Shown here: piece after piece, positions 36,229 through 45,811 of the stretch
Layout of the letters: every line of letters begins with the position of its first letter
Numbering within the stretch: the stretch's first letter is position 1
From: Roseivivax marinus
Lineage (GTDB): Bacteria > Pseudomonadota > Alphaproteobacteria > Rhodobacterales > Rhodobacteraceae
Direction of reading: 5' to 3'
Length of the DNA: 64,000 nucleotides
Assembly (NCBI RefSeq): GCF_900109705.1
Contig: NZ_FOAI01000001.1
Location: 434,001 to 498,000, forward strand
Position numbers and translations under genes: made by a program
Notes under the pieces: model-generated
The model's input: only the letters and a program-made list of their open reading frames with translations
Databases searched by the model: none
What the model was told of the DNA's origin: nothing

Positions 36229-37712
36229 CTCACCGCCTCCGCCACATGCGGGCGGCGGACCGCGTCGCTGCCGTCGAGATCGGCGATGGTGCGAGCCACA
36301 CGCAGAATCCGGTGATAGCCCCGCGCCGAGAGGCCGAAGCGCTCGGCGGCGCGCGACAGAAGGGCCGTGCCGTCTGCATCCGGTGCCGCCACCTCTTCCA
36401 GACGCGCGCCCTCGGCATCGGCGTTCGTTCGACCCGCGCCCCGGTCCTCGTAGCGTTTCGTCTGCACCTCCCGGGCGGCCGCAACACGTGCTGCCACGAC
36501 GTCGGAGGCATCGCCCGAGCCCGGCAGCGCGAGGTCTGTATAGGCCACCGGCGGCACCTCCACACGCAGGTCGAAGCGGTCCATCAGCGGCCCCGAGATC
36601 CGGCCCATGTAATCCTCGCCGCAGGCCGGCGCCCGCGAGCAGGCCCGCTCGGCGTCCGCAAGGTGCCCGCAGCGACACGGGTTCGCCGCCGCGACCAACG
36701 AGAACCGGCAGGGATAGCGGACATGCGCGTTGGCCCGCGCGACCATGACCTCGCCGGTCTCGATCGGCTGGCGCAGGGTCTCCAGCACGGTGCGGGGGAA
36801 CTCGGGAAATTCGTCCATGAACAGCACGCCATTGTGCGCGAGGCTGATCTCGCCCGGTTTCGCGCCGCGCCCGCCGCCGATGATCGCGGCCTGGCTGGCG
36901 GTGTGGTGCGGCTCGCGGAAGGGACGCGCCATGGAGATCCCGCCCTCGTCCAGCAGCCCCGCGAGCGAATGGATCATCGAGGTTTCCAGCGCTTCTGCGG
37001 GCGTCAGCGGCGGCAGGATCCCGGGCATTCGCGCAGCCAGCATCGACTTGCCCGAACCAGGTGCCCCCACGAGTATCAGGTGGTGCCGGCCGGCGGCGGC
37101 GATCTCGAGCGCGCGCTTGGCGCGTTCCTGTCCCTTCACGTCGCGCAGGTCGCGCGCGCCGGAGGGCCGGGCGATCTCTCCGGCGGTGCAGGGCGGCAGG
37201 ACCGACTGCCCGGTGAAATGTTTCACGACCTCCAGCAGCGTGCGCGGCGCGATCACCGGGCAGGCGTCGACCCACGCGGCCTCGGGACCCGAGGCGTGCG
37301 GGCAAAGCAGGCCGCGCCCGTCCTCGGCGGCTGTCATGGCCGCCGGCAGAGCCCCGATCACCGGCATTAGCGCTCCGTCGAGTGACAACTCGCCAAGCGA
37401 CACGGTCGCCGCGGCGGCGTCGCGGGGCACCACGTCGAGCGCGGCGAGCAGCCCGAGCGCGATAGGCAGGTCGAAATGCGAGCCCTCCTTGGGCAGATCC
37501 GCGGGCGAGAGGTTCACGGTAATCTTGCGCGAGGGCAGGGCGATCGACAGCGCAGACAGCGCCGCCCGTACGCGGTCGCGCGCCTCGCTCACCGCCTTGT
37601 CGGGCAGGCCCACGATCGAAAAGCCGGGCAGGCCCGGGGTGACCGCGCACTGCACCTCGACGAGCCGCGCTTCCACGCCCTCGAACGCCACCGTGTAGGA
37701 ATGTGCCACCAT
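36195..37712 (-). CDS. comM: YifB/ComM family Mg-chelatase-like AAA ATPase
   Basis: 505 residues. ComM is a hexameric DNA branch-migration helicase that promotes integration of incoming DNA during transformation. Order: N-terminal Lon-like fold (VQCAVTPGLPGFSIVGLPDKAVSE), AAA P-loop GAPGSGKSMLA (about 215), Walker B GVLFMDEFPEF, arginine-finger region LMDRFDLRVEVP, Zn-like cysteines NPCRCG...CSRAPAC and the C-terminal helical lid (LSARGYHRILRVARTIADL). ATG 37710-37712. Convergent with the hydrolase, with coding overlap. Confidence 0.93.
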   Translation of the reverse strand: MVAHSYTVAFEGVEARLVEVQCAVTPGLPGFSIVGLPDKAVSEARDRVRAALSALSIALPSRKITVNLSPADLPKEGSHFDLPIALGLLAALDVVPRDAAAATVSLGELSLDGALMPVIGALPAAMTAAEDGRGLLCPHASGPEAAWVDACPVIAPRTLLEVVKHFTGQSVLPPCTAGEIARPSGARDLRDVKGQERAKRALEIAAAGRHHLILVGAPGSGKSMLAARMPGILPPLTPAEALETSMIHSLAGLLDEGGISMARPFREPHHTASQAAIIGGGRGAKPGEISLAHNGVLFMDEFPEFPRTVLETLRQPIETGEVMVARANAHVRYPCRFSLVAAANPCRCGHLADAERACSRAPACGEDYMGRISGPLMDRFDLRVEVPPVAYTDLALPGSGDASDVVAARVAAAREVQTKRYEDRGAGRTNADAEGARLEEVAAPDADGTALLSRAAERFGLSARGYHRILRVARTIADLDGSDAVRRPHVAEAVSYRIVASSNAD

Positions 37713-37927
37713 GCGCCGCCCCGGGCCCGCTTGCGCCTCGAGGGTCGCCGCAACGACGTTTCAACTTGGTTAACACTGAGCACGGCACAGAACGCATTGT
37801 CCCGGTGTCGCCCATCTTGCGCGCAGCGTTGCGGGCCTGCTGCATTCAACCTGTGCGAATGGTGGATGCGCCCTAAGCGATATTTGCGCGATGTCGAGGG
37901 GTTCCGACATTTTTTTGCAACCAAGGC

Positions 37928-37957
37928 TGATCCGGCTGCGTTCCGCCTCCGTAAGGG
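37928..37957 (+). promoter_or_regulatory. Candidate ECF sigma (RpoE/ChrR-type) promoter of rpoH2
   Basis: TGATCC at 37928-37933 followed after 18 nt by TAAGGG (37952-37957), 52 nt upstream of the rpoH2 ATG. In Rhodobacter the RpoE-dependent promoters, including that of rpoHII, carry a TGATCC -35 and a TAAG-like -10. The spacing is from memory and slightly long, so this is a proposal. Confidence 0.4.
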
Positions 37958-38008
37958 CAAGTGAGGGTCGCGATCATGGCGGCCACCCACCGGAACACGG
38001 GAGTCACC

Positions 38009-38887
38009 ATGGCACTGGAAACCTTCAACGATCAGACGCTGTCCCGTCGCGCCATGAAGGCCGAGTTGCTCGATGCCGAAACCGAGTTGAAACTTGCTTA
38101 TGCTTGGCGGGACGAGCGCTGCGAGAAAAGCCTGCATCGGCTGATCACCGCCTATATGCGGCTCGCGATCTCCATGGCATCGAAGTTCAAGCGCTACGGC
38201 GCGCCGATGAACGACCTGATCCAGGAAGCCGGCCTCGGTCTGATGAAGGCGGCCGACAAGTTCGATCCGGACCGCGGCGTGCGCTTCTCGACATACGCGG
38301 TGTGGTGGATCAAGGCCTCGATCCAGGATTACGTGATGCGGAACTGGTCGATGGTCCGCACCGGCTCGACCTCGTCGCAGAAATCCCTGTTCTTCAACAT
38401 GCGCCGCGTTCAGGCCCGGCTCGAGCGCGAGGCCGCCGCGAGCGGCGAGAGCCTCGACCGCCACCAGCTGCGCCAGCTCATCTCGACCGAGATCGGCGTG
38501 CCGCTGCACGACGTCGAGATGATGGAAGGCCGCCTGTCGGGCTCCGACTATTCGCTCAACGCGACGCAGTCGGTCGAGGACGAGGGCCGCGAGTGGATCG
38601 ACGCGCTGGAGGACGACAGCGCGCAGGCGTCCGAGCTGGTCGAGAACACCCACGACACCGAACAGCTGCGCGAGTGGCTGCTGGCGGCGATGTCGGCGCT
38701 GAACGACCGCGAGCGCTTCATCGTGCGCGAGCGCAAGCTGCGCGACGATGCCCGCACGCTCGAAAGCCTCGGCAACGAACTGGGGCTCTCGAAGGAACGT
38801 GTGCGCCAGCTCGAGGCTGCGGCTTTCCTCAAGATGCGCCGCTCTCTCGAGACGCAATCGCGCGAAGTCCACGCCTTCCTCGCGTGA
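38009..38887 (+). CDS. rpoH2: RNA polymerase heat-shock/oxidative-stress sigma factor RpoH, RpoHII type
   Basis: 292 residues. Sigma region 2 includes DLIQEAGLGLMKAADKFDP and YAVWWIKASIQDYVMRNWS, and the RpoH-specific box appears as SSQKSLFFNMRRVQARLE. Region 4 ends ESLGNELGLSKERVRQLEAAA. The N-terminus (MALETFNDQTLSRRAMKAELL) and MVRTGSTSSQK place it with RpoHII rather than RpoHI of Rhodobacter, the copy tied to singlet-oxygen and general stress. ATG 38009 follows GGGAG; an upstream ATG (37976) is less likely. The stop overlaps chaN as GTGA. Confidence 0.93.
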   Translation: MALETFNDQTLSRRAMKAELLDAETELKLAYAWRDERCEKSLHRLITAYMRLAISMASKFKRYGAPMNDLIQEAGLGLMKAADKFDPDRGVRFSTYAVWWIKASIQDYVMRNWSMVRTGSTSSQKSLFFNMRRVQARLEREAAASGESLDRHQLRQLISTEIGVPLHDVEMMEGRLSGSDYSLNATQSVEDEGREWIDALEDDSAQASELVENTHDTEQLREWLLAAMSALNDRERFIVRERKLRDDARTLESLGNELGLSKERVRQLEAAAFLKMRRSLETQSREVHAFLA

Positions 38888-39672
38888 TCCGGGCCCTTGC
38901 CCTTGTTCTCGCCGCCTCGGCCGGCATGGCCGGGGCGGCGGAGTTCGATGACGCCGACATCGTCTTTCTCGGCGAACAGCACGACAATCCCGCACATCAC
39001 GCCCGCCAGGCCGAGCTGGTTGACGAGATCGCGCCCGCCGCGCTCGTCTTCGAGATGATGACGCCCGCGCAGGCGGCGGCCGTTACGCCGGAATTGATCG
39101 GTGACGAGGCTGGTTTGGAAGCGGCGCTTGGCTGGGCCGAGAGCGGCTGGCCCGACTTTTCCCTGTATTACCCCATCTTTGCGGCGGCCCCAGAGGCGGC
39201 CTTCTACGGCGCGGCCCTGCCGCGTGAGGAAGCCCGGCAGATCATGGATCGCTCCATCGCCGAAATGTTCGGCGCGCAGGCGGCCGAATATGGCCTGACC
39301 GATCCGCTGCCCGACGATCAGCGCGAGGCCCGTGAGGCGTTGCAGGCCGAGGCCCACTGCGACGCGCTTCCCGACGAGATGCTGCCGGTGATGATCGATA
39401 TCCAGCGCCTGCGGGACGCCTATATAGCCCGTGCCGCGCTCGAGGCGCTCGACGCGACCGGCGGGCCGGTCGCGGTCATCACCGGCAACGGTCACGCGCG
39501 GCTAGACTGGGGCGCGCCGTCCTACGTCGCGAGGGTGGCGCCCGAGGTCGCGGTCGCCGCGTTCGGGCAGGGCGAAGCCGCCCACGGTGCGCCCGAAGGC
39601 GGCTTCGACTTCACCGAGATCGGCCCGGACGTGGACCGAGGCGATCCCTGTGCGCAGTTTCGCGACGGCTGA
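38884..39672 (+). CDS. ChaN-family haem-binding-type protein (Tiki superfamily), exported
   Basis: 262 residues from GTG 38884, which overlaps the rpoH2 stop. N-terminal signal peptide (IRALALVLAASAGMAGA) suggests periplasmic or membrane-attached location. ChaN features: DIVFLGEQHDNPAHH near residue 25-40, VFEMM, and the terminal TGNGHARLDWG. ChaN in Campylobacter binds haem and aids iron uptake; the superfamily also contains proteases, so the activity here is open. The coupling to rpoH2 suggests expression with the stress sigma factor. Confidence 0.85.
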   Translation: MIRALALVLAASAGMAGAAEFDDADIVFLGEQHDNPAHHARQAELVDEIAPAALVFEMMTPAQAAAVTPELIGDEAGLEAALGWAESGWPDFSLYYPIFAAAPEAAFYGAALPREEARQIMDRSIAEMFGAQAAEYGLTDPLPDDQREAREALQAEAHCDALPDEMLPVMIDIQRLRDAYIARAALEALDATGGPVAVITGNGHARLDWGAPSYVARVAPEVAVAAFGQGEAAHGAPEGGFDFTEIGPDVDRGDPCAQFRDG

Positions 39673-39750
39673 GGGCGCTGGCCCTCGCTTGTCCTTCGCC
39701 GGTGCGGGGCTTACGTTCCGCCTCGTCCCACCGGCCGGAGTTTCATCCCC

Positions 39751-40953
39751 ATGCTTGCTGGCAAGCGCATCCTCCTGATCGTCGGCGGCGGCATCGCGGC
39801 CTACAAGTCGCTCGACCTGATCCGCCGTTTCCGCAGCGCCGGGGCGTCGGTCACCCCGGTCCTCACCCGCGCCGCCGAGGAATTCGTGACGCCGCTGTCC
39901 GTCGCCGCCCTGGCCGGAGAGCAGGTCCACCGCGACCTTTTCGACCTGACCAACGAGGCGCAGATCGGGCACATCCAGCTGAGCCGCGTGGCCGATCTGG
40001 TGATCGTCGCGCCTGCGACGGCGGACCTGATGGCGAAGATGGCGCAGGGTCACGCCGACGATCTCGCCTCGACGCTCCTGATGGCCACCGACACACGGGT
40101 GATGATTGCGCCAGCCATGAACGTCCGGATGTGGGAGCACCCCGCAACGCAGCGCAACGCCGCGACGCTGGCGGGTGACGGCGTCCTGACCGTGGGCCCG
40201 AATTCCGGCGACATGGCCTGCGGAGAGCATGGCCCCGGCCGAATGGCCGAGCCGGCCGAGATCGTCGCCGCCGCCGAAGACGCGCTCGCCGACGGGCCTC
40301 TCCGGGGGCGCCGGATCGTCGTGACCTCCGGACCCACGCACGAGCCCATCGACCCGGTGCGCTACATCGCCAACCGCTCGTCGGGGGCACAGGGAACCGC
40401 CATCGCCACGGCGCTTGCCGGGCTCGGCGCAGAGGTCGTCTTCGTCACCGGGCCCGCCACCGTGCCTCCGCCCGCGGGCGTCGAGGTGATCCGGGTCGAG
40501 ACCGCGCGCGAGATGCACGCCGCCGTGCGCGCCGCGCTGCCCGCCGACGCCGCGATCTGCGCCGCGGCCGTGGCCGACTGGCGCATGGCGGCGGAGAGCG
40601 GATCGAAGATCAAGAAGGGCGCCGACGGTCCGCCGACGCTGCACTTCGCCGAGAACCCCGACATCCTCGCCGAGGTCTCGCAACTGGCCGAGGGACGGCC
40701 CCGGCTGGTCGTGGGGTTCGCCGCCGAAACGGACGACGTGATCCGCCACGCCACCGAGAAACGGGCCCGCAAGGGCTGCGACTGGATCCTCGCAAACGAC
40801 GTGTCGCCCGCGACCGGCATCATGGGCGGGCCCGAGAACGCGGTGACGCTGATCTCGGCCGACGGCGCCGAGACATGGCCCCGCGTCGGCAAGGACATGG
40901 TGGCCCGCAAGCTGGCCGAGCGCGTGGCCGAAACGCTGGGAGAGGGCACATGA
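39751..40953 (+). CDS. coaBC: Bifunctional phosphopantothenoylcysteine decarboxylase/phosphopantothenate-cysteine ligase
   Basis: 400 residues; two successive steps of coenzyme A synthesis. The N-terminal flavoprotein CoaC half has [34 protein letters not shown] and the substrate flap [13 protein letters not shown]. The C-terminal CoaB half has [20 protein letters not shown] and [11 protein letters not shown] 39751. The stop overlaps dut by ATGA. Confidence 0.96.
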   Translation: MLAGKRILLIVGGGIAAYKSLDLIRRFRSAGASVTPVLTRAAEEFVTPLSVAALAGEQVHRDLFDLTNEAQIGHIQLSRVADLVIVAPATADLMAKMAQGHADDLASTLLMATDTRVMIAPAMNVRMWEHPATQRNAATLAGDGVLTVGPNSGDMACGEHGPGRMAEPAEIVAAAEDALADGPLRGRRIVVTSGPTHEPIDPVRYIANRSSGAQGTAIATALAGLGAEVVFVTGPATVPPPAGVEVIRVETAREMHAAVRAALPADAAICAAAVADWRMAAESGSKIKKGADGPPTLHFAENPDILAEVSQLAEGRPRLVVGFAAETDDVIRHATEKRARKGCDWILANDVSPATGIMGGPENAVTLISADGAETWPRVGKDMVARKLAERVAETLGEGT

Positions 40954-41423
40954 GCGACGGCATGGAGCAGGTGCGCGTGGGCTTCCTCTGGGATGAGGGG
41001 GCAGACCGGACCGTGGGTCTTCCGAGCTATGCCAGCGACGGCGCGGCGGGCGCGGATCTGCGCGCGAACTTTCCCGGCCGCACGGGGCAGGACATCGCGC
41101 CGGGCGGCCGTGCGGTGATCCCCACGGGCCTGCGGATCGCCGTGCCCACCGGCTACGAGGCGCAGATCCGCCCGCGATCGGGCCTTGCGCGCGATCACGG
41201 CATCACGCTGCCGAATTCGCCGGGCACCATCGACAGCGACTATCGCGGGCCGCTCGGGGTGATCGTGATGAACCTCGGGGACGAGACCTTTCATATCTCG
41301 CACGGCGACCGCATCGCGCAGCTGGTGCTGGCGCCGGTGGTGCGCGCGGTGTTCGAGGAAGCGACGCATCTCGATGACACCCGCCGGGGGTCCGGCGGCT
41401 TCGGCTCCACGGGCCGCCGCTGA
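40950..41423 (+). CDS. dut: Deoxyuridine 5'-triphosphate nucleotidohydrolase
   Basis: 157 residues, trimeric dUTPase that removes dUTP and supplies dUMP. All five motifs are visible: [45 protein letters not shown] and the C-terminal glycine-rich [11 protein letters not shown] that closes over the substrate. It overlaps coaBC (ATGA) and thiF (TGATG), consistent with a coupled operon. Confidence 0.97.
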   Translation: MSDGMEQVRVGFLWDEGADRTVGLPSYASDGAAGADLRANFPGRTGQDIAPGGRAVIPTGLRIAVPTGYEAQIRPRSGLARDHGITLPNSPGTIDSDYRGPLGVIVMNLGDETFHISHGDRIAQLVLAPVVRAVFEEATHLDDTRRGSGGFGSTGRR

Positions 41424-42490
41424 TGCTTCTGGTCCTGTTCATCGCCGCGATGCTTTGGGGGATCGGGCACTACATGGGCACCCCGCGATCGGCGCGGCTC
41501 TACATGCTGGGGCTGCTGTTCCTCGCGGTGCTCGCGCTTCAGGTCGTGCTGCCCGCCGGGCACCCGGCGCGCGAGGCCACGGGAGGCAGCGCAGGACAGT
41601 GGCTGGTGGCGGCGGGGCTCGTTGCGCTGATCGTCGCCTACCGCGCGGTGCTGAAACGGGTGCGCGCCCGCGCCGAGGAGAACGAGGCCGAGGTTGCCCG
41701 TGAGGAGGCCGCCGAGGCGCCGCCCCGGCAGGCCGGAACCTTCGGTGCGACGGAGCTGGAGCGCTACGCGCGGCATATCGTTCTGCGAGAGGTCGGAGGT
41801 CCGGGGCAGAAGGCGCTCAACTCCGCGCGTGTCCTGGTGATCGGGGCGGGCGGCCTCGGCGCGCCGGCGCTGCAATACCTTGCGGCGGCCGGGGTGGGCA
41901 CGGTGGGCGTCATCGACGACGACGTGGTGGAAAATGCCAACCTCCAGCGGCAGGTGATCCACGACGATGCCGACATCGGAAAGCCCAAGGTCTTTTCCGC
42001 CGAGGCCGCGCTGAAGGCACAGAACCCGTTCGTGGCGGTGAAGCCCTATCATCGCCGGCTCGAGCCCGGGATCGCCGAGGAGCTGTTCGCCGACTACGAC
42101 GTGATCCTCGACGGCTCGGACAATTTCGACACCCGCTACCTTGCCAACCGTGCCGCTGTCGCGCGCGGGCTGCCGCTGATCTCCGGGGCTCTCAGCCAGT
42201 GGGAGGGACAGATCTCGGTCTTCGACCCCGCGCGCGGCGCGCCGTGTTACCAGTGCGTTTTTCCCGAACGTCCGGCGCCCGGCCTTGCGCCGTCCTGCGC
42301 CGAGGCCGGCGTGATCGGGCCGCTGCCGGGGGTGGTGGGCTCGATGATGGCCGTCGAGGCGATCAAGCTCGTCACCGGCGCCGGACAGCCGCTGCGGGGC
42401 GAGATGCTGATCTACGACGGGCTCTGGTCCGAGACCCGGAAGATCGCGCTCAAGCGCCGTGCCGACTGTCCGGTCTGTGGAACGGCCTGA
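41423..42490 (+). CDS. HesA/MoeB/ThiF-family adenylyltransferase with an N-terminal membrane domain
   Basis: 355 residues. The E1-like domain begins near residue 107 (ATELERYARHIVLREVGGPGQ) and includes the nucleotide loop VIGAGGLGAPALQYL, the DDDVVENANLQRQV segment and two CxxC zinc pairs (CYQC, CPVC), so it should adenylate the C-terminal glycine of a ThiS/MoaD-type carrier. No rhodanese domain follows. The first 76 residues form three hydrophobic segments (about 1-15, 24-44, 57-76) and then a charged linker, unusual for a protein normally cytosolic. The start at 41423 shares one base with the dut stop. Confidence 0.9.
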   Translation: MLLVLFIAAMLWGIGHYMGTPRSARLYMLGLLFLAVLALQVVLPAGHPAREATGGSAGQWLVAAGLVALIVAYRAVLKRVRARAEENEAEVAREEAAEAPPRQAGTFGATELERYARHIVLREVGGPGQKALNSARVLVIGAGGLGAPALQYLAAAGVGTVGVIDDDVVENANLQRQVIHDDADIGKPKVFSAEAALKAQNPFVAVKPYHRRLEPGIAEELFADYDVILDGSDNFDTRYLANRAAVARGLPLISGALSQWEGQISVFDPARGAPCYQCVFPERPAPGLAPSCAEAGVIGPLPGVVGSMMAVEAIKLVTGAGQPLRGEMLIYDGLWSETRKIALKRRADCPVCGTA

Positions 42491-42580
42491 TTGCCGCGAC
42501 GGGGCGGGGCGTGGACGCGCCGCTCCAGCCACACCATATCCAGTCCGGGCCCCGGCCCGACCGCCCGAAAGGAGACCGTC

Positions 42581-44602
42581 ATGACCAATCCGCTTCTCGC
42601 CGAGTGGGACACGCCCTTCGGCCTGCCGCGCTTCGACCGCATCTCGGACGACGATTTCGGCTCGGCGTTCGAGACCGCCCGGATCGAGCATCTCGCCGAG
42701 GTGGCGGCGATCGCGGAGAATCCCGAGCCGGCCACGTTCGAGAACACCATCGTCGCGCTCGAAGGGGCGGGGCGGGCGCTCGACCGGGTGCTGACGGTGT
42801 TCTTCTCGTTGGCCGGGGCGGATTCGAACCCGGCCCGTCAGGCCCTGCAGCGCGACTTCGCGCCCAAGCTCGCCGCCCACGGCGCGGCGATCACCGGCAA
42901 CCGCGATCTGTTCGAGAGGATCGAGGCGCTGTGGCAAGACCGTGGGGCGCTGGACCTCGCGGCGGAAGAAGCGCGGCTTCTGGAGCTCACCCACCGCAGC
43001 TTCGTGCGGGCGGGTGCCGCGCTGACCGGCGCGCAAGCCGACCGGATGACCGAGATCAAGTCGCGTCTGTCCGTGCTGGGTACGCAGTTCACGCAGAACC
43101 TTCTGGCAGACGAGAGCGGCTGGCAGATGGAGCTGAGCGAGGGCGACCTCGAAGGTCTGCCCGAGACCGTGTGCGCCTCGGCGCGCGCCGCCGGCGCGGA
43201 GCGTGGTGCCGACGGACCGGTCATCACGCTTTCGCGCTCGCTGATCGTGCCGTTCCTCCAGTTCTCGACCCGCCGCGACCTGCGCGAGACCGCGTGGCGG
43301 GCATGGACCTCGCGTGGCGCGATGGGCGGCGAGACCGACAATCGCGCCATCGCCGCCGAGGTGCTGAAGCTGCGCGAGGAGCGCGCCAAGCTGCTCGGCT
43401 ACGACACGTTCGCGGCCTACAAGCTGGAACCGGAGATGGCCAAGTCGCCCGAGGCGGTGCGCGAGTTGCTGACCTCGGTCTGGCAGCCGGCCCGCGCCCG
43501 TGCGCTCGAGGATCAGGAAAAGCTCCAGGCATTGATGGCCGATGACGGGGTGAACGGCACGCTCGCGCCATGGGACTGGCGCCACTACGCCGAGCGCCGC
43601 CGCCGCGCCGAGTTCGACATCGACGACACGGCGCTCAAGCCGTACCTGCAGCTGGAGCGGATGATCGAGGCGGCGATGGACTGTGCCAACCGCCTGTTCG
43701 GTCTGGAGTTCCGCGAGGTGGACGTGCCGCTTTACCACGCCGACGTCCGCGCCTGGGAGGTGACCCGCGACGGCGCGCACGCGGCGGTTTTCGTGGGCGA
43801 CTACTTTGCGCGGGCGTCCAAGAGGTCGGGCGCGTGGTGCTCGGCGCTTCGCAGCCAATCGAAGAGGCCCGAGGCGCGCACGGCCGTTCCGGTGAACGTC
43901 TGCAACTTCGCGAAGCCGGCGGCGGGCGAGCCGGCGCTTCTGTCCTACGACGACGCGCGCACGCTCTTTCACGAGTTCGGCCACGCGCTGCATCACATGC
44001 TGTCGGACGTGGAGTTCGGTTCGATCTCGGGCACGAGCGTGGCCCGCGACTTCGTCGAGCTGCCCTCGCAGCTGTTCGAGCACTGGCTTGACGAGCCCGA
44101 GGTCCTGCGCCGCTTCGCCACCCATGTCGAGACGGGCGAGCCGATGCCGCAGGACATGCTCGACCGGATGAAGGGCGCGGCGCTGGCCAACCAGGGCTTC
44201 GAGACGGTGGAATACCTTGCCTCGGCGCTGGTGGACCTCGAGTTCCACGCCGGACCGGCGCCCGCCGACCCGATGGACCGACAGGCCGAGGTGCTGGAAG
44301 AGCTCGGGATGCCCGAGGCCATCGTCATGCGCCACGCCACCCCGCACTTCGCCCACGTCTTCGCGGGCGACGGATATTCCAGCGGTTACTACAGCTACAT
44401 GTGGTCCGAGGTCATGGACGCCGATGCCTTCGCCGCCTTCGAGGAGAAGGGCGATGCGTTCGACGGCGACACCGCCCAGGCGCTTGAGGAGCGGATACTC
44501 TCGCGCGGCGGATCGGCCGAGCCGGACACGCTCTACGTCGATTTCCGCGGCCGGATGCCGGGCGTCGAGGCGCTCTTGCGGGGGCGCGGTCTCGCAGCCT
44601 GA
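42581..44602 (+). CDS. M3-family zinc metallopeptidase (oligopeptidase A / dipeptidyl carboxypeptidase)
   Basis: 673 residues, normal for the family. Zinc motif HEFGH at 464-468, with the downstream ligand Glu expected in the SVARDFVELPSQ stretch. The ending GYSSGYYSYMWSEVMDADAF is typical of OpdA/Dcp proteins, which trim short peptides in the cytosol. No signal peptide. ATG 42581 follows AAAGGAG. Confidence 0.93.
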   Translation: MTNPLLAEWDTPFGLPRFDRISDDDFGSAFETARIEHLAEVAAIAENPEPATFENTIVALEGAGRALDRVLTVFFSLAGADSNPARQALQRDFAPKLAAHGAAITGNRDLFERIEALWQDRGALDLAAEEARLLELTHRSFVRAGAALTGAQADRMTEIKSRLSVLGTQFTQNLLADESGWQMELSEGDLEGLPETVCASARAAGAERGADGPVITLSRSLIVPFLQFSTRRDLRETAWRAWTSRGAMGGETDNRAIAAEVLKLREERAKLLGYDTFAAYKLEPEMAKSPEAVRELLTSVWQPARARALEDQEKLQALMADDGVNGTLAPWDWRHYAERRRRAEFDIDDTALKPYLQLERMIEAAMDCANRLFGLEFREVDVPLYHADVRAWEVTRDGAHAAVFVGDYFARASKRSGAWCSALRSQSKRPEARTAVPVNVCNFAKPAAGEPALLSYDDARTLFHEFGHALHHMLSDVEFGSISGTSVARDFVELPSQLFEHWLDEPEVLRRFATHVETGEPMPQDMLDRMKGAALANQGFETVEYLASALVDLEFHAGPAPADPMDRQAEVLEELGMPEAIVMRHATPHFAHVFAGDGYSSGYYSYMWSEVMDADAFAAFEEKGDAFDGDTAQALEERILSRGGSAEPDTLYVDFRGRMPGVEALLRGRGLAA

Positions 44603-44725
44603 TCCCGTGCGCCGCGGGCGGCGGATCCGTCGCCCGGAGGAGCTGTCATCGGGAGGGGAGGCGGTTCCGGGCTGACCCGCCGGGACGGGCCGGCCCTCGC
44701 AGTTCGTGCATCCGTCTGGCGGGCG

Positions 44726-45730
44726 TCATTCGGGCGTCGCGAAGGGCGCCCGTGTCAGTGTGAAGCCTTCCGCCTCCAGCAGCGCGGCCAGGCCGGTTTC
44801 GCCCTGCAGGTGCGCCGCTCCGGCGGCGACGACCACCGGCTGTGCGGTCTCCTCGACGGCGTCGAGGATGACGGGCAGCCAGGCCTCGTTGCGGGCGGTC
44901 AGAAGGGTCGCTTCCATCTGGTCGAAGCTCTCGTCCACCTCTTCGGGAGGAAGCGGGGAGGACCGGCGCGACATCAGGCGCGACAGCTCCCAGCTCGCGG
45001 CCGTGCGCTCTTCGAAATAGGTGGCGATCAGGGTGGCCATCATGTCGCTGCCGTCATCGCCGGGCACGATGGCGGCGCGCAGCATCTCGAGCTGGTCCTC
45101 CATGGGCGCGTCCTGAAATAGCCGGAACACCGTGTCCACGTCCTCAAGCGCCTGCATCTGTGTGCCGGTATCCTTGGCGATCCTCTGAAGCCGTGCGTCG
45201 AGTCCGTCGAGGACCGACGGGCTTTCGGTCGCGCAGCCGGGCAAGGCAAGGACCATCGACAGATACCAGGGCTGGAACTTGGCGGCCATGACCGGTGGAA
45301 TGCCCCGCGCCTTCGCCGCCTCGGCGAGGCGCTGCCATTCGGCCTCCTCCATCAGCTCGGGCAGGGCGGTGTCCTTGAGGACCAGCATTCCCGGATCCTC
45401 GCGCATCCGGCGCTCGAGATCCTCCATGCCGCCCGGGGTCATCTCCAGAAGCAGTAGCCCGGAGCCATCGATCGTCTCGCGCAGCCCCTCGGCCGGCGCG
45501 GCGAGCCGCGGGTCCGAGATGTGGATGGTGCCGACGAGGTGGATGACCTCGCCGTCTCGCTCGGCGATCCAGTGGTTGCCCTCTCCGAAGGGGGTGGAGG
45601 CCGTGGCCTCGTCCAGCAGGGCACGCTCGGCGTCCGAAAAGTCGGGCCGCATGTCGCGCCCCTCGCACGCCGCCGCGGCCGTCGCGGTCCAGAGGGAGAA
45701 GGCCGCGAGGGCGGCAAGCACGAGGCGCAT
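44726..45730 (-). CDS. TraB/GumN family protein, exported (Tiki-like)
   Basis: 334 residues with a signal peptide (MRLVLAALAAFSLWTATAAAA). TraB/GumN landmarks: VIHLVGTIHISDPRL near the N-terminus and VVAAGAAHLQGETGLAALLEAEGF near the C-terminus. Both carry the conserved His/Gly positions of this superfamily of predicted metalloproteases. Function unknown. ATG at 45728-45730; the frame runs upstream but loses the signal peptide. Divergent from the DUF2161 gene. Confidence 0.87.
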   Translation of the reverse strand: MRLVLAALAAFSLWTATAAAACEGRDMRPDFSDAERALLDEATASTPFGEGNHWIAERDGEVIHLVGTIHISDPRLAAPAEGLRETIDGSGLLLLEMTPGGMEDLERRMREDPGMLVLKDTALPELMEEAEWQRLAEAAKARGIPPVMAAKFQPWYLSMVLALPGCATESPSVLDGLDARLQRIAKDTGTQMQALEDVDTVFRLFQDAPMEDQLEMLRAAIVPGDDGSDMMATLIATYFEERTAASWELSRLMSRRSSPLPPEEVDESFDQMEATLLTARNEAWLPVILDAVEETAQPVVVAAGAAHLQGETGLAALLEAEGFTLTRAPFATPE

Positions 45731-45811
45731 GGGGGGCTCCGGGATTTTGTCTGCGCCGCAGGCTAGGGGAGCGCCTTGCCACCGGCAAGCGGGCGGGTCA
45801 GCTTGGCCGGC

